64,000 nt of DNA from the NCBI RefSeq assembly GCF_954871325.1, contig NC_088775.1:84607561-84671560 (forward strand). The letters are read 5' to 3'. The notes under the pieces are model-generated. The model made no database searches. It worked only from the letters and a program-made list of their open reading frames with translations, and had not been told where the DNA came from. Positions within the stretch are counted from its first letter, which is position 1. Each line of letters begins with the position of its first letter. The translations under genes were made by a program, and so were the position numbers. This document shows positions 25,534 through 36,805 of this stretch, one piece after another. This stretch comes from Gordionus sp. m RMFG-2023. Its lineage: Eukaryota > Nematomorpha > Gordioida > Chordodea > Parachordodidae.

Positions 25534-27030
25534 GTGTCGGCTAGATTCGATCTGATTTTTAAAAACTGTTAGCTCGATATTTTAGCCAGGAAAATATTGC
25601 CTATGCCTTGAGATTCCGCTAATAGATATCCAAACCTTTGTGCTATCTATGAGAAAAATCTTCAGAAATTGCCTATATATTTCTGGATAAAATATTGAAT
25701 TTTCAGGCCGTTTAACAATACAAATTACAAGTAATAGTTTAAATTCTGCTCAAAATTGTTTAAAATAATTGAGAAATGAAGATAATTTAAAATAAGTGAA
25801 TCATTATTCCTTTTTAAAAAGTCTAATATGATCTTAAAAAAGATAATACAAAATATCGCAGTTTTTAATTAGGACTGCGCCTTGCTTGCTAATATTTTTA
25901 TTTTTAAGAAAAGAATGAATCGGCTTTTTTATCCGATCTCATACCAATTTTGAATAGTAACATTGTCACAAACACTGATATCTATGCGTTTTTGTGTGAT
26001 ACATAATATAAAACACTTATACAATTTGGATTTAGAAAATATCTATTATTATTTGAGAATTAATCGTTATGATCTATGAAAGAAAGTTTTGAAAAAAATG
26101 TTCTATTTTTTGAATAAGTGATAATTTTGATAAAAGTTTCTAGCTATTTATTTATAAAGGTGCATTTTTAATATTTGAATGTAAATTAACTGGTGATGCC
26201 ATTTTCATTTAGTCTATGAGAATTGTCATAGGCATCAATAATATATATAATAATACCTAGACTGAGGACTCCATTTTGGTTACGTATAGTATATAAATAT
26301 ATATATATAATTTAAAATGCTAATGGTAAGGTAAGTTAACCACCTCACAATTATTCCAAGGCTTTCTCACAAGAAAATATGTATTTAGCAGACAAATTTT
26401 AAATAATCATAAAAAAATTTCAAATGACTATTTAAATATGATGGAAATTTTTTTATAGTCGACATCTAGAAAAGTATGACATGAAATAAATCTATGAATT
26501 ATAAATGATTATTTTAAAAAAAACGAAATTCGAATATAAATTAAAATTAAAAACTAATCATTGAAAAAATATTGGCACTGTTTTTAGAATATTCCGAAAT
26601 GATTCATATTATGTCTAAGATAAAGGTCGTCTAATATTTCTCATAGATCATTTTGAATTAATGATAAAATTATTTTTTAAATTTATCTAATCCCATCTTA
26701 ATTTTGTTTCAATTGTATTGTATGTTACATTTGTCAAGCTTATATTTTGTAGAAAAAAAACTTACATTTCGTTGTAGTTTGAAAGTTAATTAATAGAATT
26801 GAGATTCGCATGAACATTTTTTTTAATTAAAGATTTATTTATTATTTCTTGACCTAGGTGCATCGATATCAAAATAAAAACATCTTATACTTTTTTTTAG
26901 AAATTGTAGATCAATTATTTTTTTTAAACAATTGACAGCTTGCTTTTTATAATTGGGCATTAGTTAAAATTGAAAGTACCCACCTATACTAATCACGCAA
27001 AACAAATAAGATATGGACGAAATTTAGATA
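25534..27030. repeat. Segmental duplication, arm 1 (paired with 41965-43690)
   Basis: This stretch and 41965-43690 are colinear on the same strand, sharing many blocks: a degraded palindromic MITE (25534-25730), GATACATAATATAAAACACTT, TTGAGAATTAATCGTTAT, AAGGCTTTCTCACAAGAAAA, TAGAAAAGTATGACA, and GGGCATTAGTTAAAATTGAA near the end. A piece of the CCTAGACTGA MITE is at 26247-26340. No coding sequence is visible. Arm 1 lacks the 397-bp MITE present in arm 2 at 43124-43520 and so serves as its empty site. Confidence 0.75.
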
Positions 27031-27034
27031 TATA

Positions 27035-28815
27035 AATCAATTTTAGGCCCATTTGTCATTGTCAGCTAAAAAAGTAGGATGAGTGCAGCCCTCTTAATCT
27101 TATAATACAATTAGCTTTATAAATAAATTTGGTTCATTTCCTTTTGGGTCCTGAATAGGTAGGATAACTTGATCCTTCATATTATATCAAATATTCTTGA
27201 ATGTTACAATTCCTTATTTGAATTGTAATCTATTTGTCGAAGACTTGTGGGAGAGACTTTAATAAACTTAATAGAACCTGGTATTAATAAAAAAGAATAT
27301 ATAAAAAATTAAATAATTTTGTTAATAAATCTTACAACTCTTTTATTTTAAAATTTTTTCATTTATATATATTTTTTTAATATGCAAAAAAAAATACAAG
27401 TACATTAAAAATTCATAAAAAATAATAAAAATTACAAGTATATTAAAGTTCATAAAAGAAAATTTCTAGACTGCATAGTCAAATTAATACTTAACAATCG
27501 TCGATAACATATTCACAAACTAAATAATTGTATAAAAATATAATTTATAAATGATTTACGCGAATATAACACACTTTATAAACATACTTTTGAAAATTAT
27601 TTCTTCCAAAAATCTTCAACTAACAAACAATGAGGTAACCCACGTAATCGAAATCTACATAAATTGTGCAATCAATGTCTACATGTCCGAATAATCACTG
27701 GAAGCATAACCCCTTCTAAAATCTCTGCCTACCACCCTAAAAAATATTTCAACACCTTCGGCAGCGATATTCATACATTAATGATTCCTCCTTTTTAATA
27801 TAATTGATCTACCTTCATAACTTAAATGATTACTGTTTTACTGCAAACTAGCAAAATATTTTGTATTTAAGTTATTTTTTTATAACATGAATTATATTAA
27901 AAACTTTTATTTACAATGAATGTATTATTATGCAGTGTTGTGCATATTTAATTTAAACATTTCCATGTTTTTTAATTCTTTAATAAAATTATGTAAAAAT
28001 TGATAAAATGTTATTTTAACAATTTTTTACAAGTCAGATTATTTTATTTTCAAATAATTTAAAAAATATGTAAATGTTTTTCATTAAATTTCGTCAACGT
28101 ATCAAATGTGAGTTTACTAATAAAAATTTTAAAAATATTTTTATTAGTAAATAATGTTAATGATTGTGTGCCATTTATAGAATGGTTAATATTTAGCAAT
28201 ATCGTTATATTATGTCTATAATAAAAAATTTATTTTTACATCAATACATTTTGCCCTATGTCATCTAAAAATTTATCTTACGCTTAGTTTATTATTCTTA
28301 AATCCTTCCCCCTCCTTATTCAAAAAATTTGGATGCAAACTGTTCCTATCACTCCCGCTGATGTAGACGCTGTGTGTAATAACCTTTCCTACTTCTGCTC
28401 TGTCTGCAGAAGCTTCATATACAGTTTATATTGCACACCCAATACAATTTCTTCATCTAGCGAGCATTGAAATCAATCCAAAATACCCGCTATACTTGAA
28501 CCAGACTTTTTAGATCCAATGGAAAATGGCCTGACGGAATCATCCTGATTCCCCGTGGAAACGGGGCTTATTTCTGGTTTGGAACTATTTTTATATATAT
28601 CAATTAACTTTATCCAACCATACTCCAAACCTGAGCAAAAAGAACAACATAAAATTTCCAAATATTCGGAAATATCAAAAGATCACATCTTTATCTCAAT
28701 AATATACTATCCTACCCTCCTTTGTCAGATTGCATTATCCTTCTTCAAGAACTTCGGATCTGACATCCCTAAGTAACTGGCAATTAGCGAGAAGGCTTCT
28801 TCCTCAGACTATATA
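27035..28815. other. No gene seen
   Basis: Mostly AT-rich. About 28320-28800 is of more balanced composition and has a short inverted frame pair, but none of the translations resembles a known family and stops are frequent. It could be a degraded gene or element that I cannot identify. Confidence 0.4.
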
Positions 28816-28974
28816 TTTAGAATGGATCAAACAATATGTTAATTCATTACCTCTGTTTTATATTTTTTAGGTGATGAGTTAAATTTTACTCTTCCATTTG
28901 TCTTCTCTATTTCTAGCATACCTTGTTAATAACTAAGCTTGTTGAGCAAACAATATGATTATTTATCTGTTTTA

Positions 28975-29245
28975 TATTTTTAGGTGATGAGTTAAAGACT
29001 AGATAGAACAATCTAAGAGATTACCAAAATAAATAATATAAAAAAACTCTGGATAAACCTAGTGGTTCAGCAGGACCACCATATAATCTGTATGGCCGTA
29101 TTATGAAGCATTATCTTTTTTAAACAAAACATTAACACCTAGAACACAAATATCCTACATAACCATATCAAATTCCACTCCGCTGTATGATATCACCACA
29201 GATGAAAATATATATAGAAAAAGATATTTCAAAATCGAATAAAAA
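28975..29245 (+). pseudogene. MADF exon 2, left palindrome arm
   Basis: A mirror copy of the second MADF exon at 31920-31661. It has the same acceptor (TATTTTTAG) and the residues WPYYEALSFLNKTLTPRTQ and TTDENIY, but it has stops and a deletion in the first third. It has no exon 1. Confidence 0.75.
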
Positions 29246-29960
29246 AGGAAAAACAAAATATAGAGAAAAATTATTTGAAAAAATAATAAAAATAGTGGAG
29301 GATTAAAAAGAGGTATTCTCTTTGCTAAATTTATAGATGAAGAATTGTCATCTTTAAGATAAAGTGAAAATGAACATTATTCAAATGATTTTTTTATATA
29401 AAAGTCAATTAAAAAAATAAATTATATATTTTTTATTATAAAATAATAAATATTTGCTTTGTGCTTTTTAAACTTAGCCTGACCTATAATTATATCATTT
29501 TAAGTACCATATCAGGAAAGGTCTGATAAAAATAAATTTGATTAGTCAAGGCTTACTAAGTAGCAAGATATTTACACTCAGGATCCTTTTCTTATATAAG
29601 CTACTTTAAAAACATGTCACATTAAAAAATCAGTAGTAATACAGACCTCAGTATCAATTTCTAATAAATCTTATTACCCATTCACCAAGTATTTAAATTT
29701 AATACAATAGCAGACAATATTTATTTACATGTATAAATTTTTTTTAAGAATTTATTAAACAAAAACATGGGAAATTGGTACAAAATAATTATTTTATGAA
29801 CAAGTTCTTGTATTTTTATAAAAAGAAAATATATACCAAAAATTATAAAAAAATTTAATACATATAAATTCAAAATATTGAAAAAATAAATATTAATTTA
29901 AAATATTAGTTTGCCAGGGCAAAATTTCTATATTATTAAAATAATTGCTAAATAAATTTC

Positions 29961-30317
29961 TTATATTTTTATTTTGATCAGAACTATTTTTAATACTCTG
30001 TTGGTTCCATAAAGGATAATTGAACCAACAGGATCGAAACTTATTATATTTAAATTTTCTTTAGTTAATATTATATTATGTAAAATACAAGTTGCTTTAA
30101 TGATGTCTTCAAAAACAGGTAGACTAACCTCTACCTGTTTTAATAAAATTCTCCACTTTGAGATTAAAACCCCAAAACTACACTCCACTATCGTTCTTGC
30201 CCTGGATAGGCGGTAGTAAAATATTTTAGAATCATCTTTATTATTTTTAATATATGGCTTCATCAAATATCTTTTCAGAGGATATGCTCCATCCCCTAAA
30301 ATAACATGAGGCACCAC
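29961..30317 (-). pseudogene. Harbinger transposase C-terminal half, inverted copy
   Basis: A continuous frame of 118 residues: VPHVILGDGAYPLKRYLMKP, then RLSRARTIVECSFGVLISKW and TCILHNIILTKENLN. This is the DDE_4 C-terminal half including the last Asp (GDGAYPL) and the catalytic Glu (VECSFG). It matches the right-arm copy nearly residue for residue but keeps the GDGAYPL motif. It ends in a shifted tail. It has no start or N-terminal half and is a by-product of the palindrome. Confidence 0.85.
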
Positions 30318-30320
30318 TAT

Positions 30321-31012
30321 AATATTTTATTAGGGGCCATTGATTTGAAGCATTGTAAGACAAATAAGCCTCCGCACACAGGAACACAGTTTTTCAATTA
30401 CAAGCATGGATTTTCAATAATCCTTCAAGAATTGGTGGATCATAATGGCAAATTTATGGTTATAGATGTTGGCAGTTATGGAAGCCAAAGTGATGGATGA
30501 GTCTTTGCAACCTCACTTCTATCAAAAAGAATTGAAAGTGGTGAGCTCCCAATTCCACCCCCTAAGCTTTTACCTAATTCAAATATAGTGGTGCCTCATG
30601 TTATTTTGGGGGTGGAGCAAATCTTCTGAAAAGATATTTGATGAAGCCATTTATTAAAAATAATAAAGATGATTCTAAAATATTTAACTACCGTCTATCC
30701 CGGGCAAGAAGGATAGTGGAGTGTAGTTTTGGGGTTTTAACCTCAAAGTGGAGAATTTTATTAAAACAGGTAGAGGTTAGTCTACCTGTTTTTGAAGACA
30801 TCATTAATGCAACTTGTATTTTACATAATATAATATTAACTAAAGAAAATTTAAATATAATTAGTTTTGATCCTGTTGGTTCAAATTATCCTTTATGGAA
30901 CCAACAGAGTATTAAAAATAGTTCTGATCAAAATAAAAATATAAGAAATTTATTTAGCAATTATTTTAATAATATAGACATTTTGCCCTGGCAAACTAAT
31001 ATTTTAAATTAA
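30321..31012 (+). pseudogene. Harbinger DDE_4 transposase, right arm
   Basis: The first part reads LLGAIDLKHCKTNKPPHTG, then FFNYKHGFSIILQ and MVIDVGSYGSQSDG, the region around the first two catalytic Asp residues of HARBI1-like nucleases. The second part, in a shifted frame, continues MKPFIKNNKDDSK and RLSRARRIVECSFGVL, which carries the catalytic Glu. A stop follows SQSDG and a shift lies near 30610, and the DGAYPL motif seen in the inverted copy is lost. The N-terminal part of the protein is missing because the left arm begins in its place. It cannot be an active nuclease as it stands. Confidence 0.85.
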
Positions 31013-31660
31013 TATTTATTTTTTCAATATTTTGAATTTATATGTATTAAATTTTTTTATATTTTTTGGTATATTTTCTTTTTATAAAAATACAAGAACT
31101 TGTTCATAAAATAATTATTTTGTACCAATTTCCCATGTTTTTGTTTAATAAATTCTTAAAAAAAATTTATACATGTAAATAAATATTGTCTGCTATTGTA
31201 TTAAATTTAAATACTTGGTGAATGGGTAATAAGATTTATTAGAAATTGATACTGAGGTCTGTATTACTACTGATTTTTTAATGTGACATGTTTTTAAAGT
31301 AGCTTATATAAGAAAAGGATCCTGAGTGTAAATATCTTGCTACTTAGTAAGCCTTGACTAATCAAATTTATTTTTATCAGACCTTTCCTGATATGGTACT
31401 TAAAATGATATAATTATAGGTCAGGCTAAGTTTAAAAAGCACAAAGCAAATATTTATTATTTTATAATAAAAAATATATAATTTATTTTTTTAATTGACT
31501 TTTATATAAAAAAATCATTTGAATAATGTTCATTTTCACTTTATCTTAAAGATGACAATTCTTCATCTATAAATTTAGCAAAGAGAATACCTCTTTTTTA
31601 TCCTCCTCTATTTTTATTATTTTTTCAAATAATTTTTCTCTATAATTTGTTTTTACTTTT

Positions 31661-32536
31661 TTATTCGATTTTGAAATATCTTTTTCCATATATATTTTCA
31701 TCTGTGGTGATATCATACATCGGAGTGGAATTTGATATGGTTATGTAGGATATTTGTGTTATAGGTGTTAATGTTTTGTTTAAAAAAGATAATGCTTCAT
31801 AATACGGCCATACAGATATATATGGTGGTCCTGCTGAACCACTAGGTTTATCCAGAGTTTTTTTATATAGTTTATTTTGGTAAACTCTTAGATTGTTCCA
31901 ACTATTATTTAACTCATCACCTAAAAAATATAAAACTGATAAATAATCATATTGTTTGTTCAATTATTGATAGTGTTCAATTTAATTAAAAAATTAAGTT
32001 TGCTCCTAAATGATTATTCAAAGATATTGATTAACATTGTATTACCAAATTTAAGAATTAAATAGTAAGCTTAATCTTTTTATCTAAATACTTACATGAG
32101 ATAATATAGTATTAATACAATATAACAAATGATAACATTAATATTTTTAGGATGATTTATTATTAAAACATCAACAAGCTTAGTTATTTTTAACAAGGTA
32201 TGCTAGAAATAGAGAAGACAAATGGAAGAGTAAAATTTAACTCATCATCTAAAAAATATAAAATAGAGATAATGAATGATCATATTGTTTGATCAATTCT
32301 AAATATATATATAATTATTGAAAGTGTTCAATTTAATTAATAAAATATATTCAAAAAATTTTATGTTAAATTTATAAAGTTTTAATACCTGATTCACCAA
32401 ATTGTAGGCCTAAATATATCCAAAATTCTGATTTTTTGCTTGGGTCCTTGTAACTTTCATCAAATTTATCATATATAAATTTAGATCCTCTTACAGCTTC
32501 AATTAAATCTAACACATTAATTTTTATTTTTAACAT
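31661..32536 (-). CDS. MADF-domain protein of the Harbinger element
   Basis: Exon 1 is 32536-32389: it starts MLKIKINVLDLIEAVRGSKF and runs through a MADF N-terminal half to FWIYLGLQFGESG. Exon 2 begins at 31920 after TTTTATATTTTTTAG with matching phase and continues DELNNSWNNLRVYQNKLYKK, then WPYYEALSFLNKTLTP, the second half of MADF. The frame stops at 31661. A short KIEEDKKEVFSLLNL tail is encoded just downstream (about 31640-31577) and may be a further exon. MADF proteins are the usual DNA-binding or accessory partner of Harbinger transposases. The intron contains duplicated pieces of its own exon borders. It may be no longer functional. Confidence 0.75.
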
Positions 32537-32539
32537 CAA

Positions 32540-32995
32540 CAAGCTAAAATATTAAAAAAAAAAATTATATATAGTTATTTTTAACAAGGTAGATGAGAGT
32601 AAAAGAGAAGATAAATGGAATAATTATGATAAAATGCTATTATAATTAATTCAAAAAATTCTATTAGTTAATAATGTATTATAATGTTAGAATATTAGAA
32701 ATAAAATAAAATTCTATTTAGTTATGATAAATAGAGATATAGTATTAATACAATATAACAAATGATAGCATTAATATTTTTAGGATTATTAATTATTAAA
32801 ACATAAACAAGCTTAGTTATTTTTAACAAGGTATGTTACAAATAGAGAAGACAAATGGAAGAGTAAAATTTAACTCATCACCTAAAAAATATCTGTAAAA
32901 ACTAACTATTTAAAAAATTCTATGTTATATTTATAAAGTTTTAATACCTGATTCACCAAATTGTAAACCTAGATTTATCCATAATACATAACTAG
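32540..32995 (-). repeat. Tandem duplicates of MADF exon borders
   Basis: A block containing TTAGTTATTTTTAACAAGGTA and the acceptor-side sequence CATCACCTAAAAAATAT recurs at about 32170-32255, 32560-32620 and 32800-32890. A copy of the exon 1 end (ACCTGATTCACCAAATTGTA) recurs at 32947-32970. These are partial internal duplications of the Harbinger MADF gene. Confidence 0.6.
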
Positions 32996-33476
32996 GAAGA
33001 TATCGTGGACGCACTATGAACATATATATCATTTTTAATGAGATTGACTTTTGACGGAACGGATGTAAAAATCGGATCTGCACTATGAAAGCAGCCTTTA
33101 AACATTATTGATAATTTACCCTGAATTCATAGTGGCGCGATTGCGATTTAGACGCGATAAATACTAAATACAGTAAATATCATATCGCATTCATAGTTAC
33201 CGATCGCGCGATTTAATACGGGAAAGCAAATCGCCGCGATTTTCTCAAAACACAAATTATTTTGCGTTTATTGCGAGATTTTGAAATAGTGCTTCGTTAA
33301 ATACAGATTTTGGTGAATATAGCTCAAAATTTTTGATTTGGCGCTACTTTTAAATTTAGCGCTAATTTTTTATTAATTGAAATGAATTCAAAGACAACCT
33401 TTTTTGATGATATAAAACCAAAGAATCAAGTTAAAATTATGACTTAAATTTAATTTTTTTTTAGAAAATAGATAAA

Positions 33477-34255
33477 ATGGCTTTTATTCTTCCTCTTAAA
33501 GAGTACGAATGTTTATATAATAAGCATAATCATTTGTATAAAAGTATTATATACAAGAATAAAATCTGGGAATTATTAGCCAAGCAGTATAATATGCTTG
33601 GTAATAATTTTACATACATATTATATTTATAAATTTTTTTAGGTTCATCTCTCTGGAAAAATCTGAGAGATTGTTTTATAAAAGAGAGGCAAAAGCTAAA
33701 AAGACTGAAAAGTGGGTCAGAGGTCACATCTCATGGCCATTCTATCAGGATATGCTATTCCTGGTAAAAACCTTAACACCTAGATCACAGAAATCCTCTT
33801 TAGATATAGAGGAATGTACTACTAAAGATGCAAATGATATATTTAATGAAATAACAGGGGGTATACATGAATGTAAAATATCGCATTTTAATTGATAAAA
33901 TATATTTATTATTTAGGTGATCTCATTGATAGTGAGAATATATCAGATGATATATTCATTCCCAAAGATTCTGCAGCATTAAATCTTAGTAATGATTCTG
34001 GTAATTAATAATATCTAAAAATTTATATTATCTTTTATATAGAATCTATGTCCTGTGTTGGGTCACCTAGTTTTTATTATAAATGTCCTAAGAGAAAGAA
34101 CAATGATATGGGTAATTTATATTTTTTGATTTATTGATAAATTTTAAATAGATGACTATAGGAAATTAATGAAAATAGAAGCAGATAAAGCATTAATAAT
34201 CTTGGAAATGCTTAAAAATAAATCAACAGAACATGCAATATGTTTAATGTTATAA
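33477..34255 (+). CDS. MADF/BESS-like protein, five exons with 40-56 bp introns
   Basis: Exons: 33477-33600, 33643-33860, 33917-34000, 34043-34111 and 34152-34255. All four introns are GT-AG, 42, 56, 42 and 40 bp long, and all interrupt codons after the first base. Residues 1-41 (MAFILPLKEYECLYNKHNHL ... IWELLAKQYNML) and exon 2 (SSLWKNLRDCFIKER ... SWPFYQDMLFLVKTLTP) form a MADF domain, a Myb-like DNA-binding fold. The C-terminus DDYRKLMKIEADKALIILEM resembles the protein-interaction tail of such proteins. Exon 2 has one shift near 33700-33720: the KNLRDCFIKERQKLKRLKSGS frame gives way to the RGHISWPFY frame. This copy is therefore probably dead, although the splice structure is intact. Confidence 0.8.
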
Positions 34256-34444
34256 GAAAAATTAGATGATTGTACCAAAGAGGAAAAAAAGAAATAACAA
34301 ATAAAATACTTGATATTATAAAAGATTATTGATTAAAATTATTTTGTATATATTTTTGTTATTTGAAATATATATTTTGTAAATATTTTTGTTATTTGAA
34401 ATATATATTTTGTATGTATTTATATTATTTGAAATAAACATTTT

Positions 34445-34960
34445 GTGAAATACATTGAATGATATAATTATTCCCAAAAGTCCTGCATTAATTAAGCTTT
34501 GTACTGAGTTTGATAATTAATAATGTCTAAATATATATTATTTATAATGAATGATCTTCTTAGAGAAAGTTTAATGATATTGGTAATTTAAACTTGCTTT
34601 ATAAAAATATTTTTAATAGATGAATTTAGAACAACTATATAGCTTTTTTAGTGACATATTCCTACATATATATTTTATGAGTTTAGACTATATTAATAAT
34701 AACTTTATTTTTAATATATATAAAATACAAAACAAGATATTTATAAAAATTAGATGATTGTACCAATCAGGAAAAAAAGAAATAACTAGAATACTTGATA
34801 TTATAAAAGATTATTGATTAAAATTATTTTGAATATATTTTTGTTATTTGAAACTATATTAATAATAACTTTATTTTTATTATAATATATATAAAATACA
34901 AAACAAGATATTTATATAAAATACAAAACAAGATATTTATATAACATACAAAATAAGATA
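34445..34960 (+). pseudogene. Degraded duplicate of MADF exons 3-5
   Basis: Repeats in order the features of 33930-34330: ATGATATAATTATTCCCAAA (exon 3), AGAGAAAGTTTAATGATATTG (exon 4 end), and then GATGATTGTACCAATCAGG with a TATTTTTGTTATTTGAAA block as downstream of exon 5. It is too degraded to code. Confidence 0.55.
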
Positions 34961-35548
34961 TGATTAAATTTATAAAAATCTATAATATAGGATTTTTATA
35001 TAAATATAAGCATAATCATGGAATGAATAAGAATAGCAGTGTTGATTTAATACTATATGAACCTTATGTTGCTAAATACCTAAATAAAAAATATATTTAA
35101 ATAATAAATTTATTTTTACCATAAACAAACCATAAACTTTTCTTCAACACTTATAGGATGTTTTATAAAATTGTTACATTTGGTATGTAATAAAGGTTTT
35201 ACATGTTTGAGTATATAATAAAAGGTTTCCTAAATTAAAATGAATTATAGATAAACTAGAATAAAATTACTTTAGTCATTCTCATATAGTTGAAAAATTT
35301 AGGCTCATTTTTTAATAGTTTAGGAAAGAGGACAAAAAATTCGCCCTCTTATTTTATTAATATTAAGATGGTTTAATCACCTCCTCAAGATCAATCTGTA
35401 AAAAATAATAATTTGAGGATGGATACCATTTAGAATTAATAACGCATTGCACTGCACTATAATGAAAATCGCTGCGATCGATTCAGCTGATCGGTCGCTG
35501 CGATTTCGCGGCGAAATCGCAATCGCTCTTCACTATGAATTCAGGGTT

Positions 35549-35745
35549 AGGCGGGAATTGGTATATGACGTAAGTCATCGAATAGCAATTTACTAAACAA
35601 CGTCCATAATATATTTTATAGTATTATCTAATAAAAAAAATTCCAACAAGAACAAAGCGTTTTATGAAGCATGTCTCTGGTAATTTTTTTTATCATATAT
35701 TATAATATTTATTTAAAAAATACAGATTCTATTTGGTATTTCGGG
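35549..35745. repeat. Copy of the HAT1 upstream region, left piece
   Basis: GGCGGGAATTGGTATATGACG, trimmed here as GGCGGGAATTGGTATATGAC, then TAGCAATTTACTAAACAACG and TATTTTATAGTATTATC correspond in order to 49395-49570. The 23 bases left of the Harbinger element (33095-33117) also match, up to HAT1 exon 1. The last 135 bp (35611-35745) recur at 40238-40371. Confidence 0.75.
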
Positions 35746-36457
35746 TAGTGTTGTTAAATAGTCGAGTTTTTATGACTCTGAACTAAAGTTGGAGTCGCAA
35801 AACTCATTTCAAATTGAGCGGCTCGATGAGTCGGCTTCAGAGTCGGAAAAAAATTATTTTGAATCCGCCTGCTATTATTATTTACTCCACGATAAAATAT
35901 TTAAAAAATTTAACCACTATGGTTCGAGAATTTAAATATTTTAAAATTCAAAATGACTTATGTATAGTGTTAATTTGCTTGGTCGTATAATTTACAACCA
36001 AATTATGGGCTCAGAGCATTAAAATCTAACAATCATTTATCTTAATTATATATATTTGTATATAGATGCGATATCAGCTCAATAAATATTTTAAGTCAGT
36101 TTCTGTATTGATATTCAATAGTTGATGTATCGGTATGTAGATACGTTTTTAAAAGATGTATTTAGTAATTATAAATATGGTTAACTCAGTATTTTATCCA
36201 TCAAAAATATTATGCAAGCCTGAAGATTTTGCTCATAACTAGAAATCTCAAGCTAGGTAATTTTTTTGGAAAATATTTAGTTGACCATTTTTAAAAATAA
36301 GCTCAAATGGGGATATTTTGCATCACAGATGTATTTATATTTATATCCATTTTTAGACGATGAATCTGGAACCATTTACAAAGTATAGAGTAGCATAAAA
36401 AATTGTATTCCTATTAGGGATCTGTAAAACACCACCTGGTCCGGGTATATTTTCTAC

Positions 36458-36682
36458 TGTTGTTAAACGGCTCAATTTGAGCCGATTTTTAAAAACGGCT
36501 AACTCAATATTTTATCCAGAAAAATATTTAGCAAGCCTAAAGATTTTGCTCATAGATGGCACTGGCACATAGGATTGAACATCTTTTAGGGAAATCTCGA
36601 CGCTTAGGCAATATTTTCCTCGCTATAATGTTGAGTTAGCCGTTTTTAAAAATCGGCTCAAATCGAGACGTTTAACAACACT
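36458..36682. repeat. Palindromic MITE, reference copy (AGTGTTGTTAAACGGCTC family)
   Basis: A near-perfect palindrome of about 225 bp. The left arm is GTTGTTAAACGGCTCAATTT, then GATTTTTAAAAACGGCTAAC and TCAATATTTTATCCAG. The right arm is the same inverted, ending AACAACACT. The centre is GCTCATAGATGGCAC followed by TTTAGGGAAATCTCG. No coding capacity. It interrupts a GGTCCGGG/GGGCTGGG-containing fragment related to the MITE at 11687. At least thirteen copies or fragments are in the window. Confidence 0.9.
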
Positions 36683-36805
36683 ATGTTGGTTCAGCGGGCT
36701 GGGTATAATATTTTTTAAACTTTCGGGCCCGGTATAATTTTTAAATATGATATCATTACATTAAATTGATATACTTTTAAATTCTTCCTGGAAAATTTAA
36801 ACGAA

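Larger units (their letters stand above)
28820..32536. mobile_element. PIF/Harbinger element rearranged into a large palindrome
   Basis: 28820-30320 is the inverted copy of 30583-32310; the central spacer is about 260 bp. The right side is the original order: a DDE_4 transposase on the plus strand (30321-31012) facing a MADF-domain gene on the minus strand (32536-31661). This is the usual two-gene content of Harbinger elements. The left arm repeats the transposase 3' half on the minus strand and the MADF second exon on the plus strand. So one half of an element appears to have been replaced by an inverted copy of the other half. The left arm lacks about 200 bp near 28943 that the right arm has. 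I could not define the outer tips. Confidence 0.85.
33118..35548 (+). mobile_element. Harbinger-type element carrying only a MADF gene, TTA target duplication
   Basis: The left end CCCTGAATTCATAGTG is matched inverted at the right end, CACTATGAATTCAGGG. TTA flanks the element on both sides, the three-base duplication typical of PIF/Harbinger. Subterminal regions are GC-rich with GCGATTGCGATTT motifs. Inside is a five-exon MADF gene (33477-34255) and a degraded repeat of its last exons (34445-34960), but I find no transposase. The paralogous sequence next to HAT1 exon 1 (49360-49800) lacks the element and shows the unoccupied site. Confidence 0.85.

Noticed and set aside
28473-28776. Overlapping frames on both strands as a gene
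   Set aside because: Neither translation resembles a known family, no splice context is evident, and stops interrupt extension in both directions.
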